Source: Actinomycetospora termitidis | GTDB taxonomy: Bacteria; Actinomycetota; Actinomycetes; Mycobacteriales; Pseudonocardiaceae | Direction: 5' to 3' | DNA length: 64,000 nucleotides | Assembly (NCBI RefSeq): GCF_030286555.1 | Contig: NZ_JASVWF010000005.1 | Span: 124,001-188,000, forward strand | Part shown: one piece after another, positions 1-7,427 of the stretch | How positions within the stretch are numbered: the stretch's first letter is position 1 | Layout of the letters: the number at the start of each line of letters is the position of its first letter | The notes under the pieces: model-generated | The model's database searches: none | Seen by the model: only the letters and a program-made list of their open reading frames with translations | What the model was told of the DNA's origin: nothing | Position numbers and translations under genes: made by a program

Positions 1-23
1 GCACCATCGTTCGGATAGACGGG

Positions 24-75
24 CCGTGGGCGCCCATCGCCAGTCCGGGGCCGCCGTGGCGGTGGGCGCCCACGG
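24..75. terminator. Long inverted repeat at left edge
   Basis: The arms 24-36 and 63-75 are perfect complements (13 bp), and pairing continues inward to about 41/58 with one mismatch. Each arm contains the self-complementary GGGCGCCC. It lies 36 bases before the pseudouridine synthase start, so it probably ends a gene left of the window. There is no T-run, as is common for terminators in very G+C-rich actinomycetes. It could also be a dispersed palindromic repeat. Confidence 0.4.
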
Positions 76-110
76 GCGGGTAGATCGAGTGGAGGGGCCC
101 TTCGCTCAGA

Positions 111-1061
111 ATGGGGTGCGTGCGTCCCCCGCCGTCCCTGCCGCCCCGCTTCGGGCTCGACCCGGCCCGGATGCGGTTGCCGGTGTCGGACGAGTGGGCG
201 ACGGTGCGCGACCACGTGGTGGGTCGAGTCCCGCTGTCGCCGGCGCAGGTGGACGCCATGTTCGCGGCCGGTCGTTTCCACGATCAGCACGGCCCGCTGC
301 CGATCGACGCGCCCTACGTCAGTGGCGGCTCGGTGTGGTTCCACCGCGACCTTCCTGACGAGGCCCCGGTGCCGTTCGCGGTCGAGGTCGCCTTCCGCGA
401 GGACCGGGTGCTCGTCGCCGACAAGCCGCACTTCCTGGCGACGATCCCGCGCGGCCGGCACGTCCGGGAGACCGCGCTCGTCCGGCTGCGGGACGAGCAC
501 GGGTTGCCCGACCTCTCCCCCGCCCACCGACTCGACCGCCCGACGGCGGGCGTGGTCCTGTTCGTGATCGCGCGCGAGGACCGCGGCACCTACCAGAACC
601 TGTTCCGCGACCGGCGGGTGTCGAAGACCTACGAGGCGATCGCGCCGTACCGGCCGGACCTCGGGACGCCGCAGGTCGTCCGGTCCCGGATCGTCAAGGA
701 GCGCGGGATCGTCACGGCGCGGGAGGTCGACGGGGAGCCGAACGCCGAGACGCTCGTGGAGGTGCTCGAGTACCGCGACGACCCGGCGCTCGGCGCGATC
801 GCCCGCTACCGCCTCACCCCGCACACCGGCCGGACCCACCAGCTGCGGCTGCACCTCTGCTCGCTCGGCGTCCCGATCCTCGGCGACACCTTCTACCCGC
901 GGGTTCGTGACGTCGGGTTGGACGACTTCCGCGCGCCGCTGCAGCTGCTCGCACGAACGCTGTCGTGGCCGGATCCGCGCACCGACGAGCCGGTCACGGT
1001 CCACTCGCGTCGACGGCTGCAGGCGTGGGACGACCCGGCGGGATGGGCGGCCGGGCCGTGA
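111..1061 (+). CDS. RluA-family RNA pseudouridine synthase
   Basis: Isomerises uridine to pseudouridine in rRNA or tRNA. The family signature HRLDRPTAG is at residues 139-147 and supplies the catalytic Asp142. A downstream TGRTHQLRLHL stretch is the second conserved RluA motif. At 316 aa it is of normal size; the first ~90 residues are divergent and I see no clear S4 domain, which fits the shorter actinobacterial RluA-like proteins. The exact target base cannot be told from sequence. The ATG at 111 follows a GGAGGGG stretch that serves as ribosome binding site. The stop codon runs directly into a palindromic repeat (1058-1112). Confidence 0.88.
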   Translation: MGCVRPPPSLPPRFGLDPARMRLPVSDEWATVRDHVVGRVPLSPAQVDAMFAAGRFHDQHGPLPIDAPYVSGGSVWFHRDLPDEAPVPFAVEVAFREDRVLVADKPHFLATIPRGRHVRETALVRLRDEHGLPDLSPAHRLDRPTAGVVLFVIAREDRGTYQNLFRDRRVSKTYEAIAPYRPDLGTPQVVRSRIVKERGIVTAREVDGEPNAETLVEVLEYRDDPALGAIARYRLTPHTGRTHQLRLHLCSLGVPILGDTFYPRVRDVGLDDFRAPLQLLARTLSWPDPRTDEPVTVHSRRRLQAWDDPAGWAAGP

Positions 1062-1112
1062 GGTCGACACCACGCAGGCCCCGGAACCTGCGTCACGTAG
1101 CTCTCGCGCCCG
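1058..1112. repeat. Dispersed palindromic element, copy 1
   Basis: An imperfect palindrome with inner arms CGCAGG and CCTGCG around CCCCGGAA. It shares the ordered words GACACC, GCAGG, CGGAACCTGCG and ACGT with elements at 27914-27973 and 42040-42099. It starts at the stop codon of the pseudouridine synthase gene and fills the gap to the next gene, so it may act as a transcript end. Confidence 0.5.
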
Positions 1113-1131
1113 CAGCGGGTACGCCGACGCC

Positions 1132-1650
1132 GTGACCGACCCGCTGATCGTCTCCGCCGTCCTCGCCCCGGACGCGCAGGCCGACCTCGACGCGCAGCGG
1201 CGCCGGTGGTTCCCCGCCGACCGCCTGCACGTCGGCGCGCACATCACGCTCTTCCACGCGCTCCCCGGCGAGCGGATCGACGAGGTGGCGGCCCTCCTCG
1301 GCGAGCTCGTCGAGCGCCCGGGGCCGGCCCTCCACGTGGGCGAGCCGTTCAAGCTCGGGCGCGGGGTGGGGTTGCGGCTGCAGTCGTCGGCGCTCGAGGG
1401 GCTGCGCGGCGCGATCGCACGGCGGTTCGAGGCCGACCTCACCGACCAGGACGCCCGGCGGTGGCGCCCGCACGTGACGATCCAGAACAAGGTCACGCCC
1501 GACGAGGCGCGGCGCACGCTCGAGACCGTCCGGGAGACGCACGTCCCCTACGACACCCACGTCGAGGCGCTCGCCCTGTGGCACTACCGTGGCGGCCCGT
1601 GGGAGGCGGCGGGCGAGTACCGGTTCGGCGGTCCGGCGTCGTCGGAGTGA
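1132..1650 (+). CDS. 2'-5' RNA ligase / 2H phosphoesterase family protein
   Basis: A 172-aa protein with the two histidine motifs that define the 2H phosphoesterase superfamily: H37-I-T in the segment HITLFH and H114-V-T in HVTIQN. Enzymes of this fold make or hydrolyse 2'-5' linkages or cyclic phosphates in RNA and nucleotides; the substrate here is unknown. The GTG at 1132 is chosen because homology to the fold begins right after it and the upstream in-frame codons lie in the palindromic repeat. The C-terminal GGPWEAAGEYRF segment resembles other actinobacterial members. The next gene follows after 64 bases on the same strand. Confidence 0.8.
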   Translation: MTDPLIVSAVLAPDAQADLDAQRRRWFPADRLHVGAHITLFHALPGERIDEVAALLGELVERPGPALHVGEPFKLGRGVGLRLQSSALEGLRGAIARRFEADLTDQDARRWRPHVTIQNKVTPDEARRTLETVRETHVPYDTHVEALALWHYRGGPWEAAGEYRFGGPASSE

Positions 1651-1714
1651 TCGGGCCGTTCGCACCCCTGGACGCTGCGAGAGTGCCGTTCGCTCCAGAA
1701 GGCGGCGGCTCCCG

Positions 1715-2755
1715 GTGAATCCGGCCGACCCCGCGGGCCCCCGCCTGCCGATCGTCGCCGCGCCCATGGCGGGCGGCCCCTCGACCCCGGCCCTGGTCGC
1801 CGCCGTCACCGCGGCCGGCGGGTACGGCTACCTCGCCGCGGGCTACCTCACCGCGGACGAACTCGCCGCCCGGATGGCCGAGCTGCGGCAACGCACCGAC
1901 GGGCCGTTCGGCGTGAACCTGTTCCTGCCCGACCCGAGCGGCCGCACCCGCCGTCGGGAAGAGGCCGTGATCGCGTACGGGCGGCGGCTCGTGCCGGAGG
2001 CGGAGGCGGTGCGGGTCGACCTCGGCGATCCCCACCCCGCCGACGATCCCGACGACGGGCCCGGGCTGGACGCCAAGCTCCGGGTGCTCGCGGCCGACCC
2101 GCCGGACACGATCAGCCTCACTTTCGGCCTCCCGGATCCCGACCGCCTCGCCGCCCTGCGGGCCACCGGCGCACGCCTGGTCGCGACCGTCACGAGCCCC
2201 GAGGAGGCGCGCGACGCCGAGCGGCTGGGCCTCGACGGCCTGGTGGTGCAGGGCACCGACGCCGGCGGTCACCGCGGCACGCACCGCGTGGTCGACGAGC
2301 CGAACGACGACGACACCCTCGACCTGCTCGTCGCGATCCGGCCACGGACGTCGCTGCCGATGATCGCCGCGGGCGGGGTGGCGGACCGCGCCGGCGTCCG
2401 GCGGGCTCTCGACGCCGGGGCGACGCAGGTCCAGCTCGGGACCGCCTTCCTGCGGACCGACGAGGCCGGCACCTCGGCCACCCACCGCGACGCCCTCGGC
2501 GACCCCACGTTCTCCGGCACCACGGTCACCCGGGCCTTCACCGGTCGCGCCGCCCGTGCGCTGACGAACCGCTTCGCCGTCGAGCACGGGCCGTCCGCGC
2601 CCGCCGCGTACCCCGAGCTGCACTACCTGACCCGGCCGATCCGCACGGCGGCGGCGAAGGCGGGCGACGCGACCCGACTGCACCTGTGGGCGGGCGTGCA
2701 TTTCCGGCGCGCGGCCGAGGGGCCTGCCTCCGAGGTGGTGCGCGGCCTGGTCTGA
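1715..2755 (+). CDS. Nitronate monooxygenase (NPD/2-nitropropane dioxygenase family)
   Basis: FMN-dependent TIM-barrel enzyme that oxidises alkyl nitronates to carbonyl compounds and nitrite. The start LPIVAAPMAGG (FMN-binding first strand), the motif QGTDAGGHRG in the middle and AAGGVADRAGVRRALDAGA near the phosphate site are all typical. At 346 aa it has normal length. The GTG at 1715 is preceded by GGCGGCGG and puts the first beta strand close to the N terminus. Physiologically such enzymes detoxify propionate 3-nitronate and related nitro compounds; the natural substrate cannot be read from sequence. The following gene is only 62 bases away but has its own strong ribosome binding site. 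Confidence 0.85.
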   Translation: MNPADPAGPRLPIVAAPMAGGPSTPALVAAVTAAGGYGYLAAGYLTADELAARMAELRQRTDGPFGVNLFLPDPSGRTRRREEAVIAYGRRLVPEAEAVRVDLGDPHPADDPDDGPGLDAKLRVLAADPPDTISLTFGLPDPDRLAALRATGARLVATVTSPEEARDAERLGLDGLVVQGTDAGGHRGTHRVVDEPNDDDTLDLLVAIRPRTSLPMIAAGGVADRAGVRRALDAGATQVQLGTAFLRTDEAGTSATHRDALGDPTFSGTTVTRAFTGRAARALTNRFAVEHGPSAPAAYPELHYLTRPIRTAAAKAGDATRLHLWAGVHFRRAAEGPASEVVRGLV

Positions 2756-2817
2756 CCGGGCGCTTCCCACGCCGGTGGATCGGGTACCAGCGGCGCGCTG
2801 AGTGGGAAGGAGGACCC

Positions 2818-3345
2818 ATGTCCGAGGGTGCCGATCCGAGCGACACCACCAAGACCGAGCGCGCGGGCCAGCGCCTCGCGGGCGCCGTCAAGAAGGCGGC
2901 CGGGAGCGTGACGGGCAACGACGCGCTGCGCGCCGAGGGCGAGCTGCAGTCCGAGCACGCCGACCGGGCCAAGGAGGCGCAGCACGCCGAGCAGGTGGCG
3001 CAGCAGAAGCGCGAGGAGGCCGAGGCCGAGGCGCGCGCCGAGGAGCTGCGGGTCGAGCGCGAGCGCCTGGCCGCCGAGGACGCCCGCGAGGAGCGCGAGG
3101 AGCGGGCCGAGGCGCAACGGCAGGCCGAGGAGGAGCGCGCGCAGGCCGAGACCGCCCGGCGGCAGCAGACGGTCTCGCAGGCGACGCGGGCGCAGGAGCA
3201 GCAGACCCACCGCGACGAGGTCGAGGCCGTGCGCGAGCGCGGCGAGGCGGAGCGCCGCGTCCGCGACGAGGAGGTCCGGGCCGAGCAGGCGCGGTCGTCC
3301 GCGCGGACGTTGGAGCAGGTCGAGCAGGTCGAGGAGGACCGATGA
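2818..3345 (+). CDS. CsbD-like head plus charged coiled-coil protein
   Basis: A 175-aa protein. Residues about 12-45 (AGAVKKAAGSVTGND, then LRAEGELQ) match the CsbD general-stress pattern. The remaining ~125 residues are an uninterrupted run of Glu, Arg, Ala and Gln that should form a long amphipathic coiled coil. There is no signal peptide or membrane segment. A very good ribosome binding site (GGAAGGAGG) precedes the ATG. The stop codon overlaps the start of the next gene (ATGA), so the two coiled-coil proteins are probably made together and may pair. Stress induction is inferred from the CsbD-like part only. Confidence 0.65.
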   Translation: MSEGADPSDTTKTERAGQRLAGAVKKAAGSVTGNDALRAEGELQSEHADRAKEAQHAEQVAQQKREEAEAEARAEELRVERERLAAEDAREEREERAEAQRQAEEERAQAETARRQQTVSQATRAQEQQTHRDEVEAVRERGEAERRVRDEEVRAEQARSSARTLEQVEQVEEDR

Positions 3346-3956
3346 GCAACCCCGTGTCGGCGGTGGCCGGCCCCGTGATCTCGCTGGGCTTCGGCGTGGC
3401 CCGGCTGCCCGTGGGCCTGCTGGCCCAGGTCACCGGCAACGGCCGGAACCCGGAGTTCGGCCCGACGCTCGCCATCGACGGCCTGGAGGCCGGCGTGCGC
3501 CAGGTGCTCGGCTCGCTGCTGGGCGACCCCGAGCTCGCCCGGCAGGGCGAGGTCAAGGACGCCCGGGTGCAGCAGCGCGCGGAGGCCGCGGAGCGCGACG
3601 AGGCCGCGGACGCCCGTCGTGACGTCGCCGACCAGCGCCTGGAGCAGCGCCGCGAGAACGACCGCAAGGCCCGCGAGCAGGCCCGCGAGCAGGAGCGCGC
3701 GCAGCACGAGAAGCTCGAGGCGCAGAAGAAGGAACGCGAGCAGCAGGCCCGCGAGCGCGAGCAGGAGCGCAAGAAGGCGGCGCAGCGCGAGGAGCAGAAG
3801 GCTCAGGAGGTCGCGGACGAGCACGCCCGCGAGGCCAGGAAGACCCGTGTGCAGGCGGAGACCGAGGCGGTCGAGGCCGAGCGGGCTGCCGCCGCGCGCA
3901 AGGCGGAGGCCCTCGGCACGGCCGAGGCGGCCGACGCCGCCCGCGAGCAGCGCTGA
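3342..3956 (+). CDS. Coiled-coil protein with hydrophobic amphipathic head
   Basis: A 204-aa protein I cannot assign to a named family. Residues 1-75 hold a hydrophobic stretch (VAGPVISLGFGVARLPVGLL) and a globular-looking segment; residues ~75-204 are a highly charged Ala/Glu/Arg/Gln/Lys helix, likely coiled coil. It overlaps the preceding CsbD-like gene by 4 bases (ATGA), which indicates translational coupling. The matching charged helices of the two products suggest a hetero-oligomer, perhaps held at the membrane by the hydrophobic head of this one. Function is unknown; a role in envelope or stress physiology is a guess from the partner. Confidence 0.6.
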   Translation: MSNPVSAVAGPVISLGFGVARLPVGLLAQVTGNGRNPEFGPTLAIDGLEAGVRQVLGSLLGDPELARQGEVKDARVQQRAEAAERDEAADARRDVADQRLEQRRENDRKAREQAREQERAQHEKLEAQKKEREQQAREREQERKKAAQREEQKAQEVADEHAREARKTRVQAETEAVEAERAAAARKAEALGTAEAADAAREQR

Positions 3957-4012
3957 GCGGACCCGTGGGGGCCGTCCCGATCGGGACGGCCCGCACGGGG
4001 TACCTCACGATC

Positions 4013-5830
4013 ATGCTGGCGATCGAGGACCACGGCGTGATCGGTGACCTGCGGACGGTCGTCCTGGTGGGCACCGACGGCAGCATCGACTTCGCGTGCC
4101 TGCCCGACTTCGATTCGCCCGCGGTGTTCTCGGCGCTGCTCACCGAGGAGGGCCCGGAGAGCGGGCGCAGCGCCTTCACCGTCCGCCCGGGCTCCGGCAC
4201 CCGCACCAAGCAGCTCTACCTGCCCGACTCCAACGTCCTCATGACGCGGTTCCTCGACGCCACGTCGGTCGCCGAGGTCGTCGACCTGATGGACCCGGAC
4301 GACGACGGCGGGACGCGCCCGCTGGTCCGGACGGTCCGGGTGGTCCGCGGCCGGCAGAGCTTCACCGTGCGCTGCGCGCCCGCCTTCGACTGGGCGCGGG
4401 TGCGGCACTCCGTGGAACTCGTCGAGGGGGTCGGGGCGGTCTTCGTCCCCGACGACGGGAGCGGGGCGCTGCTCCTACGGACCTCGGCAGAGCTGCGGGT
4501 CGCCGAGGATTCCGGCGCGACCGGGCCCGCCGTCGTCGCCGAGATCGACCTCGGCGCCGGCGAGGCCGCCGACTTCCTCCTGACCTGGCACGACGGGCCG
4601 CCGTCGCGCGGCGAGGTCGCCCCACTGGGAGAGCACGAGGCGGACCGGCGCCGGGACGCCGTGCTGACCTACTGGCAGCGGTGGCTCGCCCGGTCGAACT
4701 ACTCCGGGCGCTGGCGCGAGATGGTCCACCGCTCGGCGCTGCTGCTGAAGCTGATGGTCCACGACCCGACCGGAGCCCTCATCGCGGCACCGACGGCGGG
4801 TCTGCCCGAGCAGATCGGCGGCGAGCGCAACTGGGACTACCGCTACGCGTGGCTGCGCGACGCGGCGTTCACGTCCTACGCGCTGATGCGCCTGGGCTTC
4901 GTCGAGGAGGGCCGGGCCTTCCTGTCGTGGCTCGAGCAGCGGATGGCCGAGGCCGACGACGAGTCCGGCCTGCTGCCGGTCTACACCGTGCACGGTGCCC
5001 CGCCGCCGGACGAGGTGGAGCTGTCCCACCTGTCGGGCTACCGGGGATCGAAGCCGGTACGGATCGGCAACGCCGCGGGTGCGCAGCGCCAGCTCGACAC
5101 CTACGGCGAGGTGATGGACTCGGTCTACATCGCCAACAAGGAGACCCCGATCTCCTACGACCTCTGGACGCGGGTCCGCAGCTCGCTGGACTGGCTCGAC
5201 CGCAACCGCCACCTGCCCGACCAGGGGCTCTGGGAGTCCCGCGGTGAGCCGCAGTTCCACACCTATTCACGGGTGATGGTGTGGGTGGCGTTCGAGCGGG
5301 CGCTGCGCCTCGCGCGGCAACGCGGCCTGCCCGCGCCGGTCGAGGCCTGGGAGAAGGCGGCGGCCGAGGCCTACGAGGAGGTCCAGCGGGACTGCTGGCG
5401 CGACGACCTCGGCACCTACACGCAGCACCCCGGCAGCGACGACGTCGAGGCCGGTCTGCTCATCCTGCCGCTGGTCAAGTTCTCCGGGCCGACCGATCCG
5501 CGGTTCCTGTCCACGCTCACCCGGATCGAGAGCGACCTCGTCGTCGACTCCCTCGTGCAGCGCTACCGGCCCGACGGGTCCGACGGCCTCGACGACGAGG
5601 AGGGCACCTTCAACCTGTGCTCGTTCTGGTACGTGGAGGCGCTCACCCGGGCGGGACGCCTCGGGGCGGCCCGCAACGTGCTGGAGAAGGCGTTCACCTA
5701 CGCCAACCACGTCGGCCTGTTCGCCGAGGAGCTCTCCGCCTCGGGTGAGCAGCTGGGCAACTTCCCGCAGGCGCTCACGCACCTGGGCCTGATCAGCGCC
5801 GCGGTGAACCTGGACCGGGCGCTGGGCTGA
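4013..5830 (+). CDS. Glycoside hydrolase family 15 protein (glucoamylase/trehalase type)
   Basis: A 605-aa cytoplasmic GH15 protein. The N-terminal beta-sandwich starts with IEDHGVIGDLRTVVLVG and DGSIDFACLPDFDSP, typical of the actinobacterial subgroup that includes trehalases. The (alpha/alpha)6 barrel carries ERNWDYRYAWLRDAAFT (E271), GLWESRG (E408) and EEGTFNLCSFW (E529/E530), the regions that hold the general acid and base in GH15. Trehalose or alpha-glucan is the likely substrate; the two cannot be separated by eye. I chose ATG 4013, since family members begin here, over the GTG at 3965. Its 3' end overlaps the convergent membrane gene by 38 bases. Confidence 0.87.
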   Translation: MLAIEDHGVIGDLRTVVLVGTDGSIDFACLPDFDSPAVFSALLTEEGPESGRSAFTVRPGSGTRTKQLYLPDSNVLMTRFLDATSVAEVVDLMDPDDDGGTRPLVRTVRVVRGRQSFTVRCAPAFDWARVRHSVELVEGVGAVFVPDDGSGALLLRTSAELRVAEDSGATGPAVVAEIDLGAGEAADFLLTWHDGPPSRGEVAPLGEHEADRRRDAVLTYWQRWLARSNYSGRWREMVHRSALLLKLMVHDPTGALIAAPTAGLPEQIGGERNWDYRYAWLRDAAFTSYALMRLGFVEEGRAFLSWLEQRMAEADDESGLLPVYTVHGAPPPDEVELSHLSGYRGSKPVRIGNAAGAQRQLDTYGEVMDSVYIANKETPISYDLWTRVRSSLDWLDRNRHLPDQGLWESRGEPQFHTYSRVMVWVAFERALRLARQRGLPAPVEAWEKAAAEAYEEVQRDCWRDDLGTYTQHPGSDDVEAGLLILPLVKFSGPTDPRFLSTLTRIESDLVVDSLVQRYRPDGSDGLDDEEGTFNLCSFWYVEALTRAGRLGAARNVLEKAFTYANHVGLFAEELSASGEQLGNFPQALTHLGLISAAVNLDRALG

Positions 5831-6317
5831 GGACGCGGAACCACGCGTTCGACGCGGGCGCGAACAGCAGCACCAGGACGGCGGCGTTGAGCGCGACCCC
5901 GAGCAGCGGCACCAGCACCGTCCACCCGACGAGGCTGAACACCAGGGCGATCAGCAGGCCGACCGCGGCGAGCACCGCGAGGACGACGCGCGCCCCGCGA
6001 CCGCCGGCCCGGACCCGCCACGCCAGCAGGAGCCACCCGGCGTCCGCGAGCGCCGTGCCGCCGAGGACGACCGCCGCGGCGATCGCGCCCTCCGGCGGGT
6101 GGGTCGACACCGCGAGGAGGATCAGGGCGAACACGGCGGCGCCGGCGAGGGCCGCGACGGCCTGGGCGACCGCGACGAAGAAGACGGCGTCGACGGTGCC
6201 CGGGCGCCGGCCCGGCGGAGCACCGGCGGGCGGGACCTGGGCATGGAGTGCGGCGGCGGGCAGGACCGTGGTCGCGTCGAAGGTGGAGTGGCGGCCGGAG
6301 TACGCGGGAATCGTCAT
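5793..6317 (-). CDS. Small integral membrane protein, four predicted helices
   Basis: A 174-aa protein of unknown function. After a ~45-residue Pro/Ala-rich N terminus come four hydrophobic segments (about residues 43-68, 76-97, 107-128 and 133-153), then a short polar tail. There are no catalytic motifs. Such proteins are common in actinomycetes and usually annotated as hypothetical membrane proteins. It is transcribed towards the GH15 gene and overlaps its end by 38 bases. A perfect 7-1-7 palindrome lies 43 bases upstream of the start. Confidence 0.6.
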   Translation of the reverse strand: MTIPAYSGRHSTFDATTVLPAAALHAQVPPAGAPPGRRPGTVDAVFFVAVAQAVAALAGAAVFALILLAVSTHPPEGAIAAAVVLGGTALADAGWLLLAWRVRAGGRGARVVLAVLAAVGLLIALVFSLVGWTVLVPLLGVALNAAVLVLLFAPASNAWFRVLSPAPGPGSPRR

Positions 6318-6359
6318 GACGACGACAATGACGCTGCGTACACGGAAAGAGAAGCAAGC

Positions 6360-6374
6360 TGGCGATAATCGCCA
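6360..6374. promoter_or_regulatory. Palindrome upstream of membrane protein gene
   Basis: TGGCGAT-A-ATCGCCA is a perfect inverted repeat 43 bases upstream of the minus-strand start at 6317. It sits in a comparatively A+T-richer stretch, as expected for a promoter. It could be an operator; the regulator is unknown. Confidence 0.35.
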
Positions 6375-6439
6375 CAGGAGACTACGGACAGCGACGCGCT
6401 CGCCCGTCCCCCTCGCCGGGAACGGGCGTTCGCGTCGTC

Positions 6440-6465
6440 GATCCGGGTGCCCCCGCGCCCGGATC
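6440..6465 (-). terminator. Hairpin at end of DUF6131-like gene
   Basis: GATCCGGG (6440-6447) and CCCGGATC (6458-6465) are perfect complements with a 10-base loop. The hairpin directly follows the stop codon of the 51-aa gene on the minus strand. Confidence 0.5.
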
Positions 6466-6620
6466 TAGAAGAAGGTCTTGCGGCCGCCCACACCCCGTCC
6501 GACGGCGCCCAGGATGGTGAGGATCAGGCCGACGACCACCAGGATCCACCCGATGTAGGTCAGCACCGAGATCGGGACGATGTACCCGACGATCAGCAGA
6601 ATGATGCCGAGGATGATCAT
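6465..6620 (-). CDS. DUF6131-like small hydrophobic protein
   Basis: A 51-aa protein with two closely spaced hydrophobic segments (about residues 1-16 and 21-40, MIILGIILLIVGYI at the start) and a short basic tail ending KTFF. This matches the tiny actinobacterial membrane proteins grouped as DUF6131. A ribosome binding site (GGGAG) precedes the ATG at 6620. No function is known. It is divergent from the Nudix gene with a 147-base shared upstream region. Confidence 0.7.
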   Translation of the reverse strand: MIILGIILLIVGYIVPISVLTYIGWILVVVGLILTILGAVGRGVGGRKTFF

Positions 6621-6767
6621 GACACTCCCTCGTGTAGGTCCGGCCGGTCGGCCGGGACCTGCGAAGTACCCGAGCGTCACGTGAGGCACACACAAGGTCG
6701 ACATTTCACCGCGTCGGGTGACGGTGAAGTTGACCTTCCGTCGCGGCGTGAGACAGCCGAGGCCGAT

Positions 6768-7361
6768 GTGACTCCCGATGACTCGTGGGCCACCCACGAG
6801 GTGACGACCGTGTGGGGGGCGCGGACGACCGCCGCGGCGGACGCCGACGACGCGTCGATCCGCGTCGATCTCCACGACGTGACCGCGCCCGAGGGCGACC
6901 GGTTCGACTACCCGGTGGTGCACCTGCCGAGCGTGGGGGTGGCCCTGGTGGTGCGGGACGAGCACGTGCTCATGCTGCGGACCTACCGGTACCCGGTGAA
7001 CCGGTACGGCTGGGAGCTGCCCGGCGGCGGCGTCGACGACGGGGAGGACCCCGGGGTCGCGGCCGCGCGCGAGGCGGCGGAGGAGACCGGCTGGCGCCCG
7101 GTCGGCGAGGGACGGCCGCTGATCGCGTTCGAGCCGCTGCCCGGCGGCGTCGTGACGCGCGTGCACGTCCACCTCTGGACCGACGCCGAACCCACCGACG
7201 AACCCCTCGACCGGCACGAACCCGGCCGCGCGCAGTGGGTGGCGGTGGACGACGTGGTGCGGCTCGCCGCCGCGGGGGACCTGCTCGGCTCCGGGACGCT
7301 GGTCGGGCTGCTCCAGTACGTCGCGGAGACGGATGCGTCACGACCCCGTCGCAATTACTAG
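6768..7361 (+). CDS. Nudix hydrolase
   Basis: Hydrolyses nucleoside diphosphates linked to another group. The full Nudix box GX5EX7REXXEEXGX is at residues 87-109 (G87, E93, R101, E102, E105, E106, G108). The protein is 197 aa, in line with ADP-ribose or NDP-sugar pyrophosphatases, and the upstream YPVNRYGWELPGG context is typical of the ADP-ribose pyrophosphatase type. The GTG at 6768 is taken as start because the fold begins soon after and upstream codons lie in the divergent promoter. The stop codon TAG is part of a perfect palindrome (7359-7370) that precedes icmF. Confidence 0.85.
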   Translation: MTPDDSWATHEVTTVWGARTTAAADADDASIRVDLHDVTAPEGDRFDYPVVHLPSVGVALVVRDEHVLMLRTYRYPVNRYGWELPGGGVDDGEDPGVAAAREAAEETGWRPVGEGRPLIAFEPLPGGVVTRVHVHLWTDAEPTDEPLDRHEPGRAQWVAVDDVVRLAAAGDLLGSGTLVGLLQYVAETDASRPRRNY

Positions 7362-7370
7362 GACGTCCTA
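7359..7370. promoter_or_regulatory. Perfect 12-bp palindrome before icmF
   Basis: TAGGACGTCCTA is a perfect palindrome overlapping the Nudix stop codon and lying 57 bases upstream of the icmF ATG, in a locally A+T-rich stretch (AATTACTA...CTACTAAA). Position and symmetry suggest an operator for a dimeric regulator, or part of the icmF promoter. Confidence 0.45.
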
Positions 7371-7427
7371 CTAAAGTGGCGGGCGTACTGCTCTGCACCC
7401 CCGTCGACGACCGAGGACGATCCGCAC

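Noticed and set aside
7362-7427. Cobalamin riboswitch in front of the B12-dependent icmF
   Set aside because: Only 66 bases separate the genes, too short for the conserved B12-box architecture, and no B12 box is visible.
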